Notes under the pieces: model-generated
What the model saw: the letters and a program-made list of their open reading frames with translations, nothing else
What the model was told of the DNA's origin: nothing
Databases searched by the model: none
Translations under genes and position numbers: made by a program
Assembly (NCBI GenBank): GCA_003049465.1
Contig: PYSS01000191.1
Location: 1-44,556 of the forward strand
Length of the DNA: 44,556 nt
DNA from: Magnaporthiopsis rhizophila
Taxonomy: Eukaryota; Ascomycota; Sordariomycetes; Magnaporthales; Magnaporthaceae
Direction: 5' to 3'
Shown here: one piece after another, positions 20,154-31,286 of the stretch
Numbering within the stretch: position 1 is the stretch's first letter
Layout of the letters: the number at the start of each line of letters is the position of its first letter

Positions 20154-22595
20154 CCTGTAGCCTCTGGAGATGTATGTGTTTTGGGTTGGTCGTCCTGACG
20201 ATTGCTTTGACAGGATGGATGGGTTGAGGAGGTGCGGGAGGATTTAGAAGTGAGCGGACAAGAAGAGGAGCGCCAGAGGAAACGAGAGAAGGAAGGCCAG
20301 CTGGTTTCTTATAAACAAAGCGGGGTTTGAAAGGACGGTACAACGCGGGCATCGCAGGACCCGATGCAAGGGTGGGCATCCACGACAGCCAGCCCACACC
20401 ATATGGGTCATCTCGACCCGGCCTTCCTAGGGGAGGAGGAGGTGGCAGCGACCACCTGCGGCAATGCTTGGAAGGCGGGTCGCACATGGCCAGCCTCGGG
20501 ATCCCAGGTGGAGGCAACTATTCAAGTTGGTGCCCCCACCATTTCTGGACCGACTCTGGGCGCCGCGTGTTCAGCCGAGAGCCAGACCCAGATGGGATGA
20601 ATATGAACCGGCCGGCGTCCACATCACAGCTCCACGCCGAGCCCACTATTGCTCTCCCGGATTCCGACATGGCATTCCGAGTTGGCATTCCGAGGTGGCT
20701 GACGCTGGCCACAACTTGCCTCCTGTTGCTGTTTGAAGGCGTTGCCTCAGAGAAATTCACGCTGCTGCATCTCGTGCTGGGCCGTTTCGCTCCTTCCCCG
20801 CACTGGTCAACGATATCAATATCCACCATGACGACAGGTCGTACAACCGCGCGCCCTGATTGGGCAACCCCTCCAAAAATGGTGCACACCAATGGATATG
20901 CGCCGTGCCGACCCCGCTGTCTCCCGCCCCAGCAGAAATGCCCGTGTCCCTAAGCCATCCCGTTGGCCCCAGAGCGACGTGACGGATAATTCCCATCTCG
21001 CCCAATGAATATCCCAAGGTTCAGTCCAGATCGATCCGGTTTACCGGATGACGCCCGAACCTCCCGCTAGCCCTTGGCGCATCCGATATGGGGTTCTTTT
21101 CTCCGTGAACTTTATGGACCAACTCCTGGACAAAAGGAGCTGCGCATGGCGCGACGGAATTCACAAAGTGATAGCACAGGACGACCGTCGTGGAGGGAAC
21201 CTGACACAATGCTACCATCCTTCCGGCGAGCATTACCCCGCATTGTCACCGCAGTGCATTATTTAGCACGGCGAAGGGCCCTAAACTCCACAGGTATTTG
21301 GCGAGGAAATGCCATGGAGGTGGAATTAAGGGGAGATCATTTTGCCTCGAGGTAGCAGGTACTTGCGCGGGTTAAAAGCACCCGCGTTGAGTCGGCCCTC
21401 CGGGGATCATCCAGGGTCACCTACTTAAGAGCAGCCTTTTGTCAGCAACACCATTTGGTTGGGTCCAAGTTGTCCCGGCCAAAGGGTCTTCCTGGGTGCC
21501 CCGCGCAGCTCCAACGCCTCGGCCTAAAAGCTTGCGAGACTAGAACGATCGCAGCTGCTCCATTGCGAGCATGGATACCCCCCAAAGCGTCGGTTCGTCA
21601 TTCCAGTCGCATTGACTCGGGCCGCCGGAAGGCTTCCATTCCACCGAATCCTAGTGGAGAGCAGGCAGACATGCAGCTGATGGCCTCACGACACCAGCTG
21701 CAAGACCTTTTCTTTTTGAACCCCACATTCTGAAGCTCTTCCTCGCAAACGGCGAGACCGACAGCAGGCCGCATTTGGACAAGCAAAACCCATATCCCTG
21801 TCAATGCAGACGAAGCTTCTTGGGCTGGCGCATCCGTCAGAGGCCTTGCAGACTGGATGCTGGGCGATCGAACGGAGCGGGAAAAACGGATGCAGCGCAG
21901 GCGGGACCTGTCTGGCTTGGCGTCTTGTTTGTGGTCCGTTTCTCCCATCTGCCGATCTCGGCCTGCCCTGTTGCGAATGCTTCCACTCCTGCGGCTCTTG
22001 TTATTGCCTGAAAGTCCAGGCACGTACAGTATGCCACTGGCGGTTGCAACCGCAAGCGAAAATAAGGTGAAGTTGGTGAAGTGATATCATCCAAGGCTTG
22101 AAATCGAAATAAACTCTCCGACGCAGTAGCCCCAGCCACAATTCCGGACGGTGCAGCCACGCACGCCACTTTTCGCATCTCCAAGTAACATTCGAAAGAC
22201 GACAACCACCAGTCGCGACCAGCTCTCTTGATCGGCTTTTGCTTGCTGGATTGAACTCTTGTAGAATATCTCGGTATATGCAGACAGATGCGCTGCTGTT
22301 GCTTCTTTTCGCATCTGCGAGGGAAAAGCAAAAGAGAAGAATAAAAAACTCAATATTGAATTTCCAAGGCTGAAAAATTTGTGCCGCCACGAGTTGTGTA
22401 TCATGTTGCTGGGGCAAGAAATAAGGGCAGCCTCGGCCGCCTTCTCCGCAATTTTTTTCTCGACAAGTGCCTAGCCTCGGGATTGACATCGCGCCTCGCA
22501 GCCACGCCGCCCTCAGCGCTCGAATCCGATCGAAACGACTGCAATCCCATGATAGCAACAGCGCTGAATACACACACCCCCTCAGCGGCACAGCA
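20154..22595. promoter_or_regulatory. 2.4-kb divergent region between aldehyde dehydrogenase and tbf1
   Basis: This is the longest gap in the left half. A TATAAG-like element lies on the minus strand near 20308-20315, upstream of the dehydrogenase. There is a small direct repeat of GGCATTCCGAG at about 20673-20698. Open frames up to about 210 codons occur on both strands but show no domain and no splice logic. It could hold upstream regulatory sites, long 5' UTRs or a non-coding transcript; nothing more can be supported. Confidence 0.5.
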
Positions 22596-25500
22596 ATGGC
22601 AGAGTCCGCGCTGAGCGCCGCGGCGACGGCCCCCGACACCGCCGCTCCGGAGCCCTCAGTCGGTATGCTGGATCCCCGCGCCAGCCTTTCAGGGGCAGCC
22701 TCGCGCCTGCCCTGTCGGCCTCGTCTGCGGAGGGACCAGAAATGCTAATGGGCGCGCTCTCCAGCCAGCAATGTGGTCAAGACAGAACCACCTTCACCTC
22801 CTGCCGTCGGCGCTGCCGCTCCTGCCGCTCCTGCCTCTCTTCCTGCCGCAGCGCCTGTCTCGGTCCCTACTGCAGCGCCAGCGGCCCCTGCCGCCGTGCC
22901 TGCTGTGGCAACGACAACGGCGGAGTCAACGCCAGCGCCAACAACGGTCTCAGCGCCAGCGCCAGCTCCAGTCCCGACACAAGGGGCCGCGCCGGCCACA
23001 GTGCCGCCGATATCGACCCCGATCCCTACACCAACACAAGCACCAGCCGCTCCGCTCCTACCAGTCTCGACACCGGCGTCTGCACCAATATCGGCACCCG
23101 CTCCGGCACCCGCTTCCGTTGCCGTTCCTGCCTATATACACACACCAACCCCGGTCCCGGCAACAGCTCCGGCGCCCGCGCTCGATGACATGTCCTTTAA
23201 CCTCGCGGACAGCATTCTCAACGCCCTCAAGCGGCCTAGGAGCCCCGAGCCTGGAGATGTCGCCGGTGGGGATGAGAAGAGGCCGAGGACCGACGCGGCT
23301 CCGCCGGCGCCCGACGCGAACCCGTTCGATATCGGTGCCCTCCTCGAGTCGGCTCTCGGAAACCTTGACGAGCACCTCAACGACCTCCTCCCACCGATGC
23401 CCGACCTAAACGCCAAGCCTGTTGCACAAGCGCCGCCCGTCTCTGCGCCACCCCTTGCGAACGTGCCCGCGGTGACGGCCCTACCTAATGCCGTGGTTGG
23501 CCTCGCGCCACAGATTAAGCATGAGCAGAAGAAGATGAAGTTCTTCCAGAACGCCACGTATATCGTGCGGTCTATGGGGCTGCCGCTCCTCGGGACTCTG
23601 GTGAGTCGCCGACGTCTAGACACTCAGACTCAGGTCTCTGTGTAGTCGATCCTTCTGCTAACCGCAACTTCCCGCGCGATCTAGGCGGTGCAAGTACTCC
23701 TTGCGCTCTCCGAGAAGCCACGCGCCGAGACGGTCGCGGCGATCCGCAGCTCCAACTCGGAGATCGGCAAGGCCTACAAGGCCCTGAGCGCGACTTTCAA
23801 GCAGGCGCGCAGGATGTTTTCCGAAACGTCTTCCATCCTCCACCCGGACGAGCTCGAGATCAAGGAGTCGGGAGACCTTGAGACCATCCAGATGGCCAAC
23901 ATGGCGACCATCTGCTCGACAATCTTCGAGTCCGACGACGCGTCGCTGGCTGAGGCGCACGATGCCTTCCTGCGCACCTTCGTGCCAGAATACGGGCCTC
24001 TTAGCGACGATCTGATAAAGCTGTTCCTGAGTCTCAAAACCCAGGCGTTTCTGCGCGCGTGCCCGGAAAACGTCGAGGAGGAGCGCATGAGGGAAATACT
24101 CGCGGGCTTCTTTCCCACCGATGCCGAGGCGCCCCTGAAGCAGCTGCACCCGGACCTGCCACTGACCCAGACAGAAAAGGTCTTTGTGAGCGCTTCGACG
24201 AAAAGAGGCGAGCGCTTTGGCAACGAGATCAGAGACGCTATGAAGAGGAGTATGTGCCAGTAGGCTGAGCGCTGGTCTGCGTGTCGTCCCTAGTTGCCTT
24301 GGCCCTAATCGCGTGCTAACGTTGCTGGACTGCCAGGAATGCTTTCTATAGAGTACCCAAGCGACGGCTTCTTGGATGAGATGAACAAGTACCTGAGGGA
24401 CAATCACGATATTGTCCTGCGCTATGCGGAGAGCCAAGGCATCGAAATCCCGCTCGACGAGGAGCAGATGACGGACCTGCCGATGGACGGCGCGTTGGAA
24501 CTTGATCTGGCTGCACTGCAGGCCTCGGTCAAGGCAGATACGAGAGGGATCGGCGACCTGACGGCGCCAGAGTTGGCCTCATCCCTGTCCGAGAGCCTTG
24601 GTCTTGGTAAGCTCATCCAAGATTCGCTCGAGAAGGAGAAGCCGCCGGAGACGGAGCCCAAGGGACTTGCGTCTCTGATAGCCGAGAAGCTTGGCGCCGG
24701 CGCCGGCGCTTCTCCATATCACCAGGGCGGCATGCAAAATTCGTACATGCAGTACCAGAACTCGGCATATCCAGCAGGCTATCAGCAAAACGCGGCCCCG
24801 GCGACGTCGGGCGGCCATACGGTCGATCTGCCGCCTCACCAAAGCTCACCAACAACTGTCCTGTACGAGCGGGCACGCCAAGCCGCCGTGGCCAAGTCCA
24901 CAGCACACGCGCGCAGGGAGGGTCTGCACAGCACTCGCCGCCCTTGGACGCCAGAGGAAGAGCGGGCCCTGATGACGGGTCTTGATATGGTCAAAGGCCC
25001 TCACTGGAGCCAGATCCTCCAGCTGTTTGGTTCCAACGGCACAATCAATGATATACTCAAGGACCGCACCCAGGTTCAGCTCAAGGACAAGGCGCGCAAC
25101 CTCAAGCTCTTCTTCCTCAAGACCAACTCGGAGATGCCCTACTATCTGCAGTGCGTCACAGGCGAGCTCAAGACGCGTGCTCCAAGCCAGGCCGCGCGTA
25201 AGGAGGCGGAGGAAAAGGCACGCCTTAACTCGGAGGAGGAGAACGCGAGGATCCAGGGAATCATGACCCTGGCCGGCGGACTTCAAAACAATAACGCGGC
25301 CAACAACAACACCAACAACAACGGCAACGGCAACGGCAACGGCAACAATGGCAACGGGAACAAGGGGGCGAGCCCTGTGCCTAGTGCGCCAGCCTACTCT
25401 CCACTCACACCTGGTGGGTCTGTGTATGGCGGCGCCGGGGCCAGGACGGGCAGTCCATCGACGCCAGTTCACACGCCCGTCATGGCGCCGGCCAAGGTGG

Positions 25501-25782
25501 CAATACCACCAGCAACATCGGCGGCGCCGATGACGCATGCTGCCGTCGCACCGACCCCGCTGGCTCTCAATGGGACTGTTGCTCGACCTGCCGGAAGCGC
25601 ACCTTCTGCTATGACGCCGTCTCCTCATGGGCACTCAAGCCCAGCGAGCGCCACGGCATCTGTGCACCACCAGATACATACCCAGCAGGCGCAGCAGCGT
25701 CTTGCACAGAGCAATGTGCAACATCAGCAAACTATGCAAAAACAGCAGCAGCAGCCGCCGCAACAACAACAACAACCACCCC

Positions 25783-25816
<34 letters not shown>

Positions 25817-26594
25817 GCAGCACTATGCTACTCCCCAAAGAACCCAACAGGCTTACCCCCAGTCGCGGCCGCCTCAACAGCTTCAACAAACCCAGGGGCA
25901 GCGGCCGCCGTCGCAGGCGCACGTGGGCGTGCAACAGTGGGCTACCCCTCAGCCACAGCCAACCCCGACTATGCCGCCGGCCGTGTATCAGGTCCAGCAA
26001 GCCCAGCAGGGCCGACTGCCGCCGGGGCATCCCCAGTACCAGACACAGTCACAGGCGCGACAGCAGATTGCTCAACAGCAGCAACGGACCGCGACGCCAC
26101 CGATACAGGCGCAGCAGACTCAGGCGGCGAAGCCTCCGATGCCTGTGGGTGGGCAGCAGCAACCCCAACAATCGCTGACTCTGCCTCCATCGCTCAAGCC
26201 ACAGATACAGCAGCCGCAGAGCCTCCAGCAGGCACGATACCCGCCACACACGCAGCCTATTCAGCAGCAAGCCCAACATCCGCAGGTCCAGCAGCAACCT
26301 GTTCAGCAGCCTGCTCAGCAACCTCAAGCCCGACAAGCGCCAGTCCAGCAGCAACCCCAGCAGGCGCAAGCCCAACAGCAAAACCTGCAGCAACCGCGAC
26401 CGCAACAGCCGGTTCAAGCCCAGCAGCCACAGGTGCAGACGCAGCCACAACCACAGCAGCCAGCGCTGGTAGCAGAAATCACACACCACGGTCTGCCCAC
26501 CAGCCCAACTGGGGATCTGGACCTGTCAGAAACAAACTCGGATGCCGCGCTCTTGCGTACGTTGCAGGCCGCCATCTCTGGTGTTTCCAGCTGA
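22596..26594 (+). CDS. tbf1: Telomere/TTAGGG-repeat binding factor, Tbf1 type (TRFH dimerisation + C-terminal Myb/telobox)
   Basis: DNA-binding factor for TTAGGG-type repeats at subtelomeres and some promoters. Four exons: 22596-22662, 22765-23600, 23685-24249, 24337-26594; introns of 102, 84 and 87 nt, the last two with CTAAC branch points. The product is 1241 residues. Order: Ala/Pro-rich low-complexity N-terminus (to about 170), NPFDIGALLESALGNLDEHL segment, TRFH-like helical domain (about 280-490, crossing introns 2 and 3), Myb domain from about 688 with PWTPEEE and the telobox TQVQLKDKARNLK, then Asn/Gly and Gln-rich sequence (about 800-1220). The telobox context KDRTQVQLKDKARN and the following LP/MPYYL match yeast Tbf1 better than Taz1. 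The long Gln-rich tail is far beyond the yeast protein (562 residues). The start is the first ATG of the frame, but the splice of exon 1 rests on consensus only. Confidence 0.88.
25741..25821 (+). repeat. (CAA/CAG)n microsatellite encoding polyglutamine in tbf1
   Basis: Nearly uninterrupted CAA and CAG triplets broken by Pro codons encode Gln runs of up to 13 residues at about residue 958-985 of Tbf1. The mostly CAA composition suggests slippage-prone growth; the length is likely to vary among isolates. Confidence 0.9.
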
Positions 26595-28126
26595 GTGTCG
26601 TCATTAACCTAGGCATTGCTGGCGTTGGGGCATGGTGTTTTTGGGCTTCATTTCTTTTTTATGCCATCTGGTTTTAGGTTCGTACTCGACCATTTCCTCT
26701 GCTGAGAAATCTCAACCGCGATCGGCAAGTTGGTCTGCATAAGCGGTTTGCTCGCATTCTCCCTGACTGTTGCTTATATACACCGTACGTGACACTCTTT
26801 AGCGCAAAGTCTTTTAGCTATTGTGGCACGGGATGCGCCCCGGCCGTGGGCAAGTAAAAACCTGTTTTTGGTCTACGGGCTTTGTCACATGAGTCCCCTT
26901 GACTTTTCTCTGCGTGTATTCCGGAACCGTGTGCGTGGAGATGAGATCGCGGAGGTGCTGAAACCCGTGGCAGTGCGGCAAACAAACGGTGCACCCTTTC
27001 ACAGACCCATGTTGTGCTTGGTGCCACAGGCAACAGCGGAGTCAGGGGAGTGGTGGGAAGGCATGACATTATACTCACACGTCCCGAAGCAGGCACCTTG
27101 TTCTGTCCTCCGCCCGCGTCCGCCCGATGCCGCCAACACCCGCTCGCTGTTGCCCTGCAGGTGGTGGACACAGCCAAGGGGCAAACATGCGCCAATGGCA
27201 GAGCACTGCAGGCTGCCCTAGGTATGCAGGTCCCATGCCTCGTCCACTTGTCCTGACAGCCGTTTAATTCTGTTTCCCCCTCCATTCAGGCAACCGTACA
27301 CGGGGCTGAGGCAGCAGGAAAATGACCTGCGTGCTGCTTCGGGAGACCGAGGCATCCCGCCAGGGGATGGATCGCATGTCGAGACCGGAACAGACATCTC
27401 AGTCGGTTTTGCTGGATGCTGCGGGTGACTCCGTCTTTGGTTCATGGCTCGGTCATCGACAGGGTACCTGCCAGAGAGACATGCTGGCCCTGCTCCGTGA
27501 AAAGATATCGTCACATCGCCCAGCGCAGCTTCGTCATACCGTGAACTAGCCGGGTCAGCGGCCACATGGGAGTGTCGCACGGAGCCGCGCCCTTTTCTCC
27601 GATTGTGTACTCACAAATTATTCTTTCTTCCACTTCCAAGGCCGGCCCAGGAGACAAAGGCATACGTCCGAGTCTTTGATGCAGGCGGCCCACCATGCGA
27701 CCCAGTCGCCTGGATGTTTTCCCCTTTGCCAGCGTGCCTTTCAGACCATGACTGACAGCAGGGAGGGTCACACAGGACAGTCAAGCTGGGATGATGTGTG
27801 CTCGTGGGCTCATAGGTGTGCCTTATTTTCTTTTTGCAAATTGCACAGCTCACCGAAACTTTGGGACGGGGAACATGTCCCTAGGTAATCGGCAGGGCGC
27901 GCCGGGGTGGATACACGACCGGGTGGTTATAACGACCAAGAGGAGGTGTCCACCAGTTGAGTTGTCGGAGGAGCCTGGTCAACGAACCAGACGCCGCGCC
28001 TGCCTGCCTGCCTTTGCCGCTACGATCGTTGCGCCCGAAACCAACGCGTCACGCAATCTTTTCCCACATCCAGCCCTGTCAGCCTTGAGGTAGCTGCTGG
28101 AGATTTGGACAGGAGGAGGAAGTGTC

Positions 28127-28182
<56 letters not shown>

Positions 28183-28189
28183 GAAAAAN

Positions 28190-28229
<40 letters not shown>

Positions 28230-28375
28230 AGATCGGGGACAACTGAGGGACAAAACGTCAGAGGACAGAATAAAGGAGGATGCGCAATGAACCACGCAAC
28301 AAAGCAAGGGAGAAAAAAAGAAGGTAAGAAAGAAACCCGAAGCGGAGGAGGCAGGGAAGGCAGCATCAGTAAACA
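26595..28375. other. region between tbf1 and the Cys/His-repeat gene
   Basis: About 1.8 kb: the tbf1 3' flank, an ordinary-looking stretch with only short overlapping frames, then the long A tract at 28131-28227 listed separately. The last 150 bp should be the promoter or 5' UTR of the next gene. No supported gene or RNA. Confidence 0.55.
28131..28227. repeat. long homopolymer A tract with an internal G4 and one ambiguous base
   Basis: Forty-nine A (28131-28179), four G, five A, one N at 28189, then 38 A (28190-28227). The N is the only ambiguous base in the window. This suggests a site where read consensus failed, possibly a scaffold join or an over- or under-counted homopolymer. It lies about 150 nt upstream of the next start codon. 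Confidence 0.9.
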
Positions 28376-30393
28376 ATGTTCGGACGCTCGCCGTGCAGCA
28401 AAAAGGCAGCCGCAGGGTGCGTCAAGTGCCAGAGCTGCAACAAGAGCTTCAACGGGCGGCTGCGGTTCAACGGCCACCACCTGCGCACCAAGTTCTGCTC
28501 CAGCTGCTTCTGCCGCCACGTCGCCGGCAGCCGCGCCTGTTCGAACCCGCGCATCAGCGCCCTGCGCGCCCAGGGCTTGACCTGCGGTGGGGATCTTATT
28601 CGGGACATTCCTTGGTGTTTTGAACGTGAGTTTTTAGGCCTTGAATTATCTACTTTGCTTCGGCGGCATTGCTAACCATGTCGAGCCATGCAGACGTCAC
28701 CTGCACCGACCTCGGCGCCGTCGGTGGTCACTGCCGGCGGATCGTCAAGCAGGGCAACCCGGCCAAGTTTCCTTTCTGCGACGCGCGTAAGCCTACACCT
28801 CTTCCGCCCTCTTGATCCTCCATTCAAGCACGCGCGCCCCATTAACCCCCAGAGCCCATGTACAAACAGACGGTTGCGCATCCCCCGACTGCCCGGCCCC
28901 AAAACCAGCCGACCACCCCTGCTGCCCAGACCACCGCTGCTCAACCCCCGGCTGCGCGGCACCCCGCCCGCCCCGACCGTACCGGCACTGCACAACGCAC
29001 ACCTGCGAGGTCGAAGACTGCACCATGTCCTGCGACGGTGTGGGGCCGCCCGGATCCGCAAGCCAACGCTGCGTCGCCCACCGCTCCTGCGCCGTCGACG
29101 GCTGCGGCCGCGTCTGCCATCGCCGCGACGACGGGCGCACGGGGATCTACTGCGGCGCCCACTACTGCCGATACCCCGGGTGCGCCGCCCCGCGGTGTGC
29201 CCTGCTTGGCGGCCCGGACTACAGAGACGACGACGACGAGGCGGCGGCTGCGGCTGCGGCGGCCGTCATGGTGCGCGTGCTGCTCCCCGCCGAGGCTGCC
29301 GTCGAGCGCGCGCTGGGCTGGGGCGCGTACTGCGAGGGACACATGTGTCGCTTTTCCGGCTGCGGAGGCGCAAGGACGGCGCCGCCCGGGATGGGAGGGA
29401 TGTGGTGCGCCGCGCACGAGTGTGCGGTCGATGGGTGCAGGGAGCGGAGACGACGGGGCGGGAGCTGGTGTCTGGATCACGTGTGTGAACGGAGAGGGTG
29501 CACGAGACAGGCGGTGCTGCTTGGCGGGGAAGGGTATTGTGAACGGCATATGAGGTGTGATGTGGTGAACTGCAATGAAGATCGGTGGGCCGAGGGCGAG
29601 AAGGTTGATGAGCGGTGTGGGAGGCGTGAGTTTCTGTCCCTTTGCCCCCTTTTTTTTTTACCCCTTTACCTCTTTGTCCTCGGCAGCAACCGACTGACTG
29701 ACCCCGACAGACAACTACGTCCCGTGCCGCTGGGACCGCTGCGAAAAACGCTGCATCCCCGAATCATCGCACTGCGAGGAACACGTCTGCAGCCACCGCG
29801 CCTGCGTCAACGGCCGCCTGCCCGCCGGCAGCATCTACTGCGGCGCCCACAAGTGCGCCGTCGCCGGCTGCGATGCCATCCGCCGCGACCCGGACGCCGC
29901 CGCCGCCGCCGCCGCCGCCGCCCCGCCGCCGGGCGCCCTACCGTATTGTGCCGACCACGCATGCCACGCAGCGGGTTGCGGGTTGCAGGCTGCGGGCGCT
30001 GGGAGACGGCATTGTGCGACGCACGAGTGCGCCGCTGCCGGATGCGCCAGCCTGGGAACCGTGCCTGCGCCGCCGGGACATCCGGCGCTGGGCGGCAGGG
30101 CGGCGGCGGCGGGGATGGTGCTGTGTGAGAGGCACTCGGGCGGGTACGGGTATGGAGGATGGCTGCCTGGGCCGGGGCCGTGGATGCCGGATGTTGACGG
30201 TGGAGGAGGAGGAGGAAGGGGTGGTGGTGGGTTTGGGGACTTCTTGGGTGGTATGTTTGGCGGTGGCGGGGGCGGGAGGGCGCCATGGGGTGGTGGCGGT
30301 GGTGGTGGGAGGCGGCAGAGAGGAGTTCATCTGTTTTTCGACGAGCCCGGTTTGGACGGCTTGGGCTATGGGCCTGCCAACGGGATCCAGTGA
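28376..30393 (+). CDS. Cys/His-rich repeat protein, probably multi-zinc-binding, unknown function
   Basis: Four exons: 28376-28625, 28694-28786, 28870-29625, 29711-30393; introns of 68, 83 and 85 nt. The product is 593 residues. The N-terminus has CVKCQSC followed by CSSCFCRH. From about residue 115 to 520 there are about twelve copies of a unit of the form aromatic/His-C-x2-H-x(1-2)-C-x3-[GA/N]-C followed by 8-30 variable residues, for example YCGAHYCRYPGC, WCAAHECAVDGC and HCEEHVCSHRAC. Regular Cys/His spacing predicts one zinc per unit (two Cys from one unit, Cys and His from the next). The unit resembles the short C-x4-C...C-x2-H repeats of so-called WRKY19-like zinc fingers, but this link is my inference. 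The tail is Gly-rich (GGGFGDFLGGMFGG) with a basic end. The introns all cut a CAC codon as C|AC. I cannot assign a function. Confidence 0.8.
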
Positions 30394-31286
30394 GGAAGTC
30401 AAATTGCACGTTTTTCAAGACTGAAAGACGATGTATAGTATTTAAGTAAATGGGTGACCCATAGTATGACATTTGCTTATTCGAAGCACTAGTGCATTGG
30501 TAAAGGCCACCCTTTGCATATGTTAACGGGTATCGTGGGGTTTCCCTCAGTTAGAGGAAGGCGGGGCTGGGTGCCTTTGTTTCCTTGTTGTTTTCCCTGT
30601 TTCTTTTCTTTTTTTTTTTTTTTTTCCTTTTTTTCCTTTTTTTTCTTTTTTTTAACTGGGGAAGAAAAACTGGCAGATGTCCCTTTTTTTTCTTCTTTTG
30701 GTGTATTCCTTTTCTTTGCGTGGCCGGTAGTGATATGGCTGTCACCGACAGAGATGGCAGCGTGCCGTAGGCACCGGTCAATCAATAAGACAGAAGATGG
30801 GTGATGATCCTCTCAACTCGAGTGCCGACGAGGGGAATATGTCTATCTACCTAGGCAGTAACGGGGAGGAGCCCCTGTGGGACGGCTCCCAGGCGTGCTG
30901 GTCATGTCTGGCGCGTATCAGGTAGGCACGTAAATCGATCTGATGACGAGATATCATCGGCGAATGCGTTCGTTGTGCCCAAACATTGTTAGTGTCTCAT
31001 AATCACCCTTCCACTGCCACGACCTGTCCGCTTCTGTGTTCCACCGGGCCCGACGAGGGATCTACCTAGTGGAAGGGGCAGCGCGTGCCAGGCGACTGAC
31101 GCCGGCGACCGACCCAGGGATCGGTGTGATCCTGGGACCTATCATCTGCGCCTCCCCCAAAGACCTCTCGATGCCCTCATCGAGACGCTGCCTTCTGTGT
31201 CTCCCTCTCTAGAATAGAGCGCATCGCATGTCTTGCCTCAATCTCTGATCCTCCGCATGTCTGTCTCCATCTCTGACGCCCAGTAC
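30394..31286. other. region between the Cys/His-repeat gene and the minus-strand accessory block
   Basis: About 890 bp, with a strongly T-rich stretch (30601-30655 and 30681-30720). A plus-strand ORF of 42 codons starts at 30797 (ATG) and ends with TAG at 30923-30925; it has no recognised feature and is not annotated as a gene. No RNA gene seen. Confidence 0.5.

Noticed and set aside
25635..26489. Minus-strand Leu-rich frames that look membrane-spanning
   Set aside because: They are antisense readings of CAA/CAG and CAG-rich codons of the Gln-rich tail of tbf1.
28530..28550. TTCGAACCC-like sequence suggestive of a tRNA T-arm
   Set aside because: It lies inside the coding exon of the Cys/His-repeat gene and no acceptor stem or anticodon arm can be formed around it; no tRNA was found elsewhere.
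27979..28580. Phe-rich and Lys-rich frames across the A tract
   Set aside because: They are translations of homopolymer A/T and one N, not proteins.
30797..30925. Plus-strand ORF of 42 codons ending near a GTAGGC
   Set aside because: No hydrophobic or domain signal, no promoter seen, and no second exon that would continue it convincingly.
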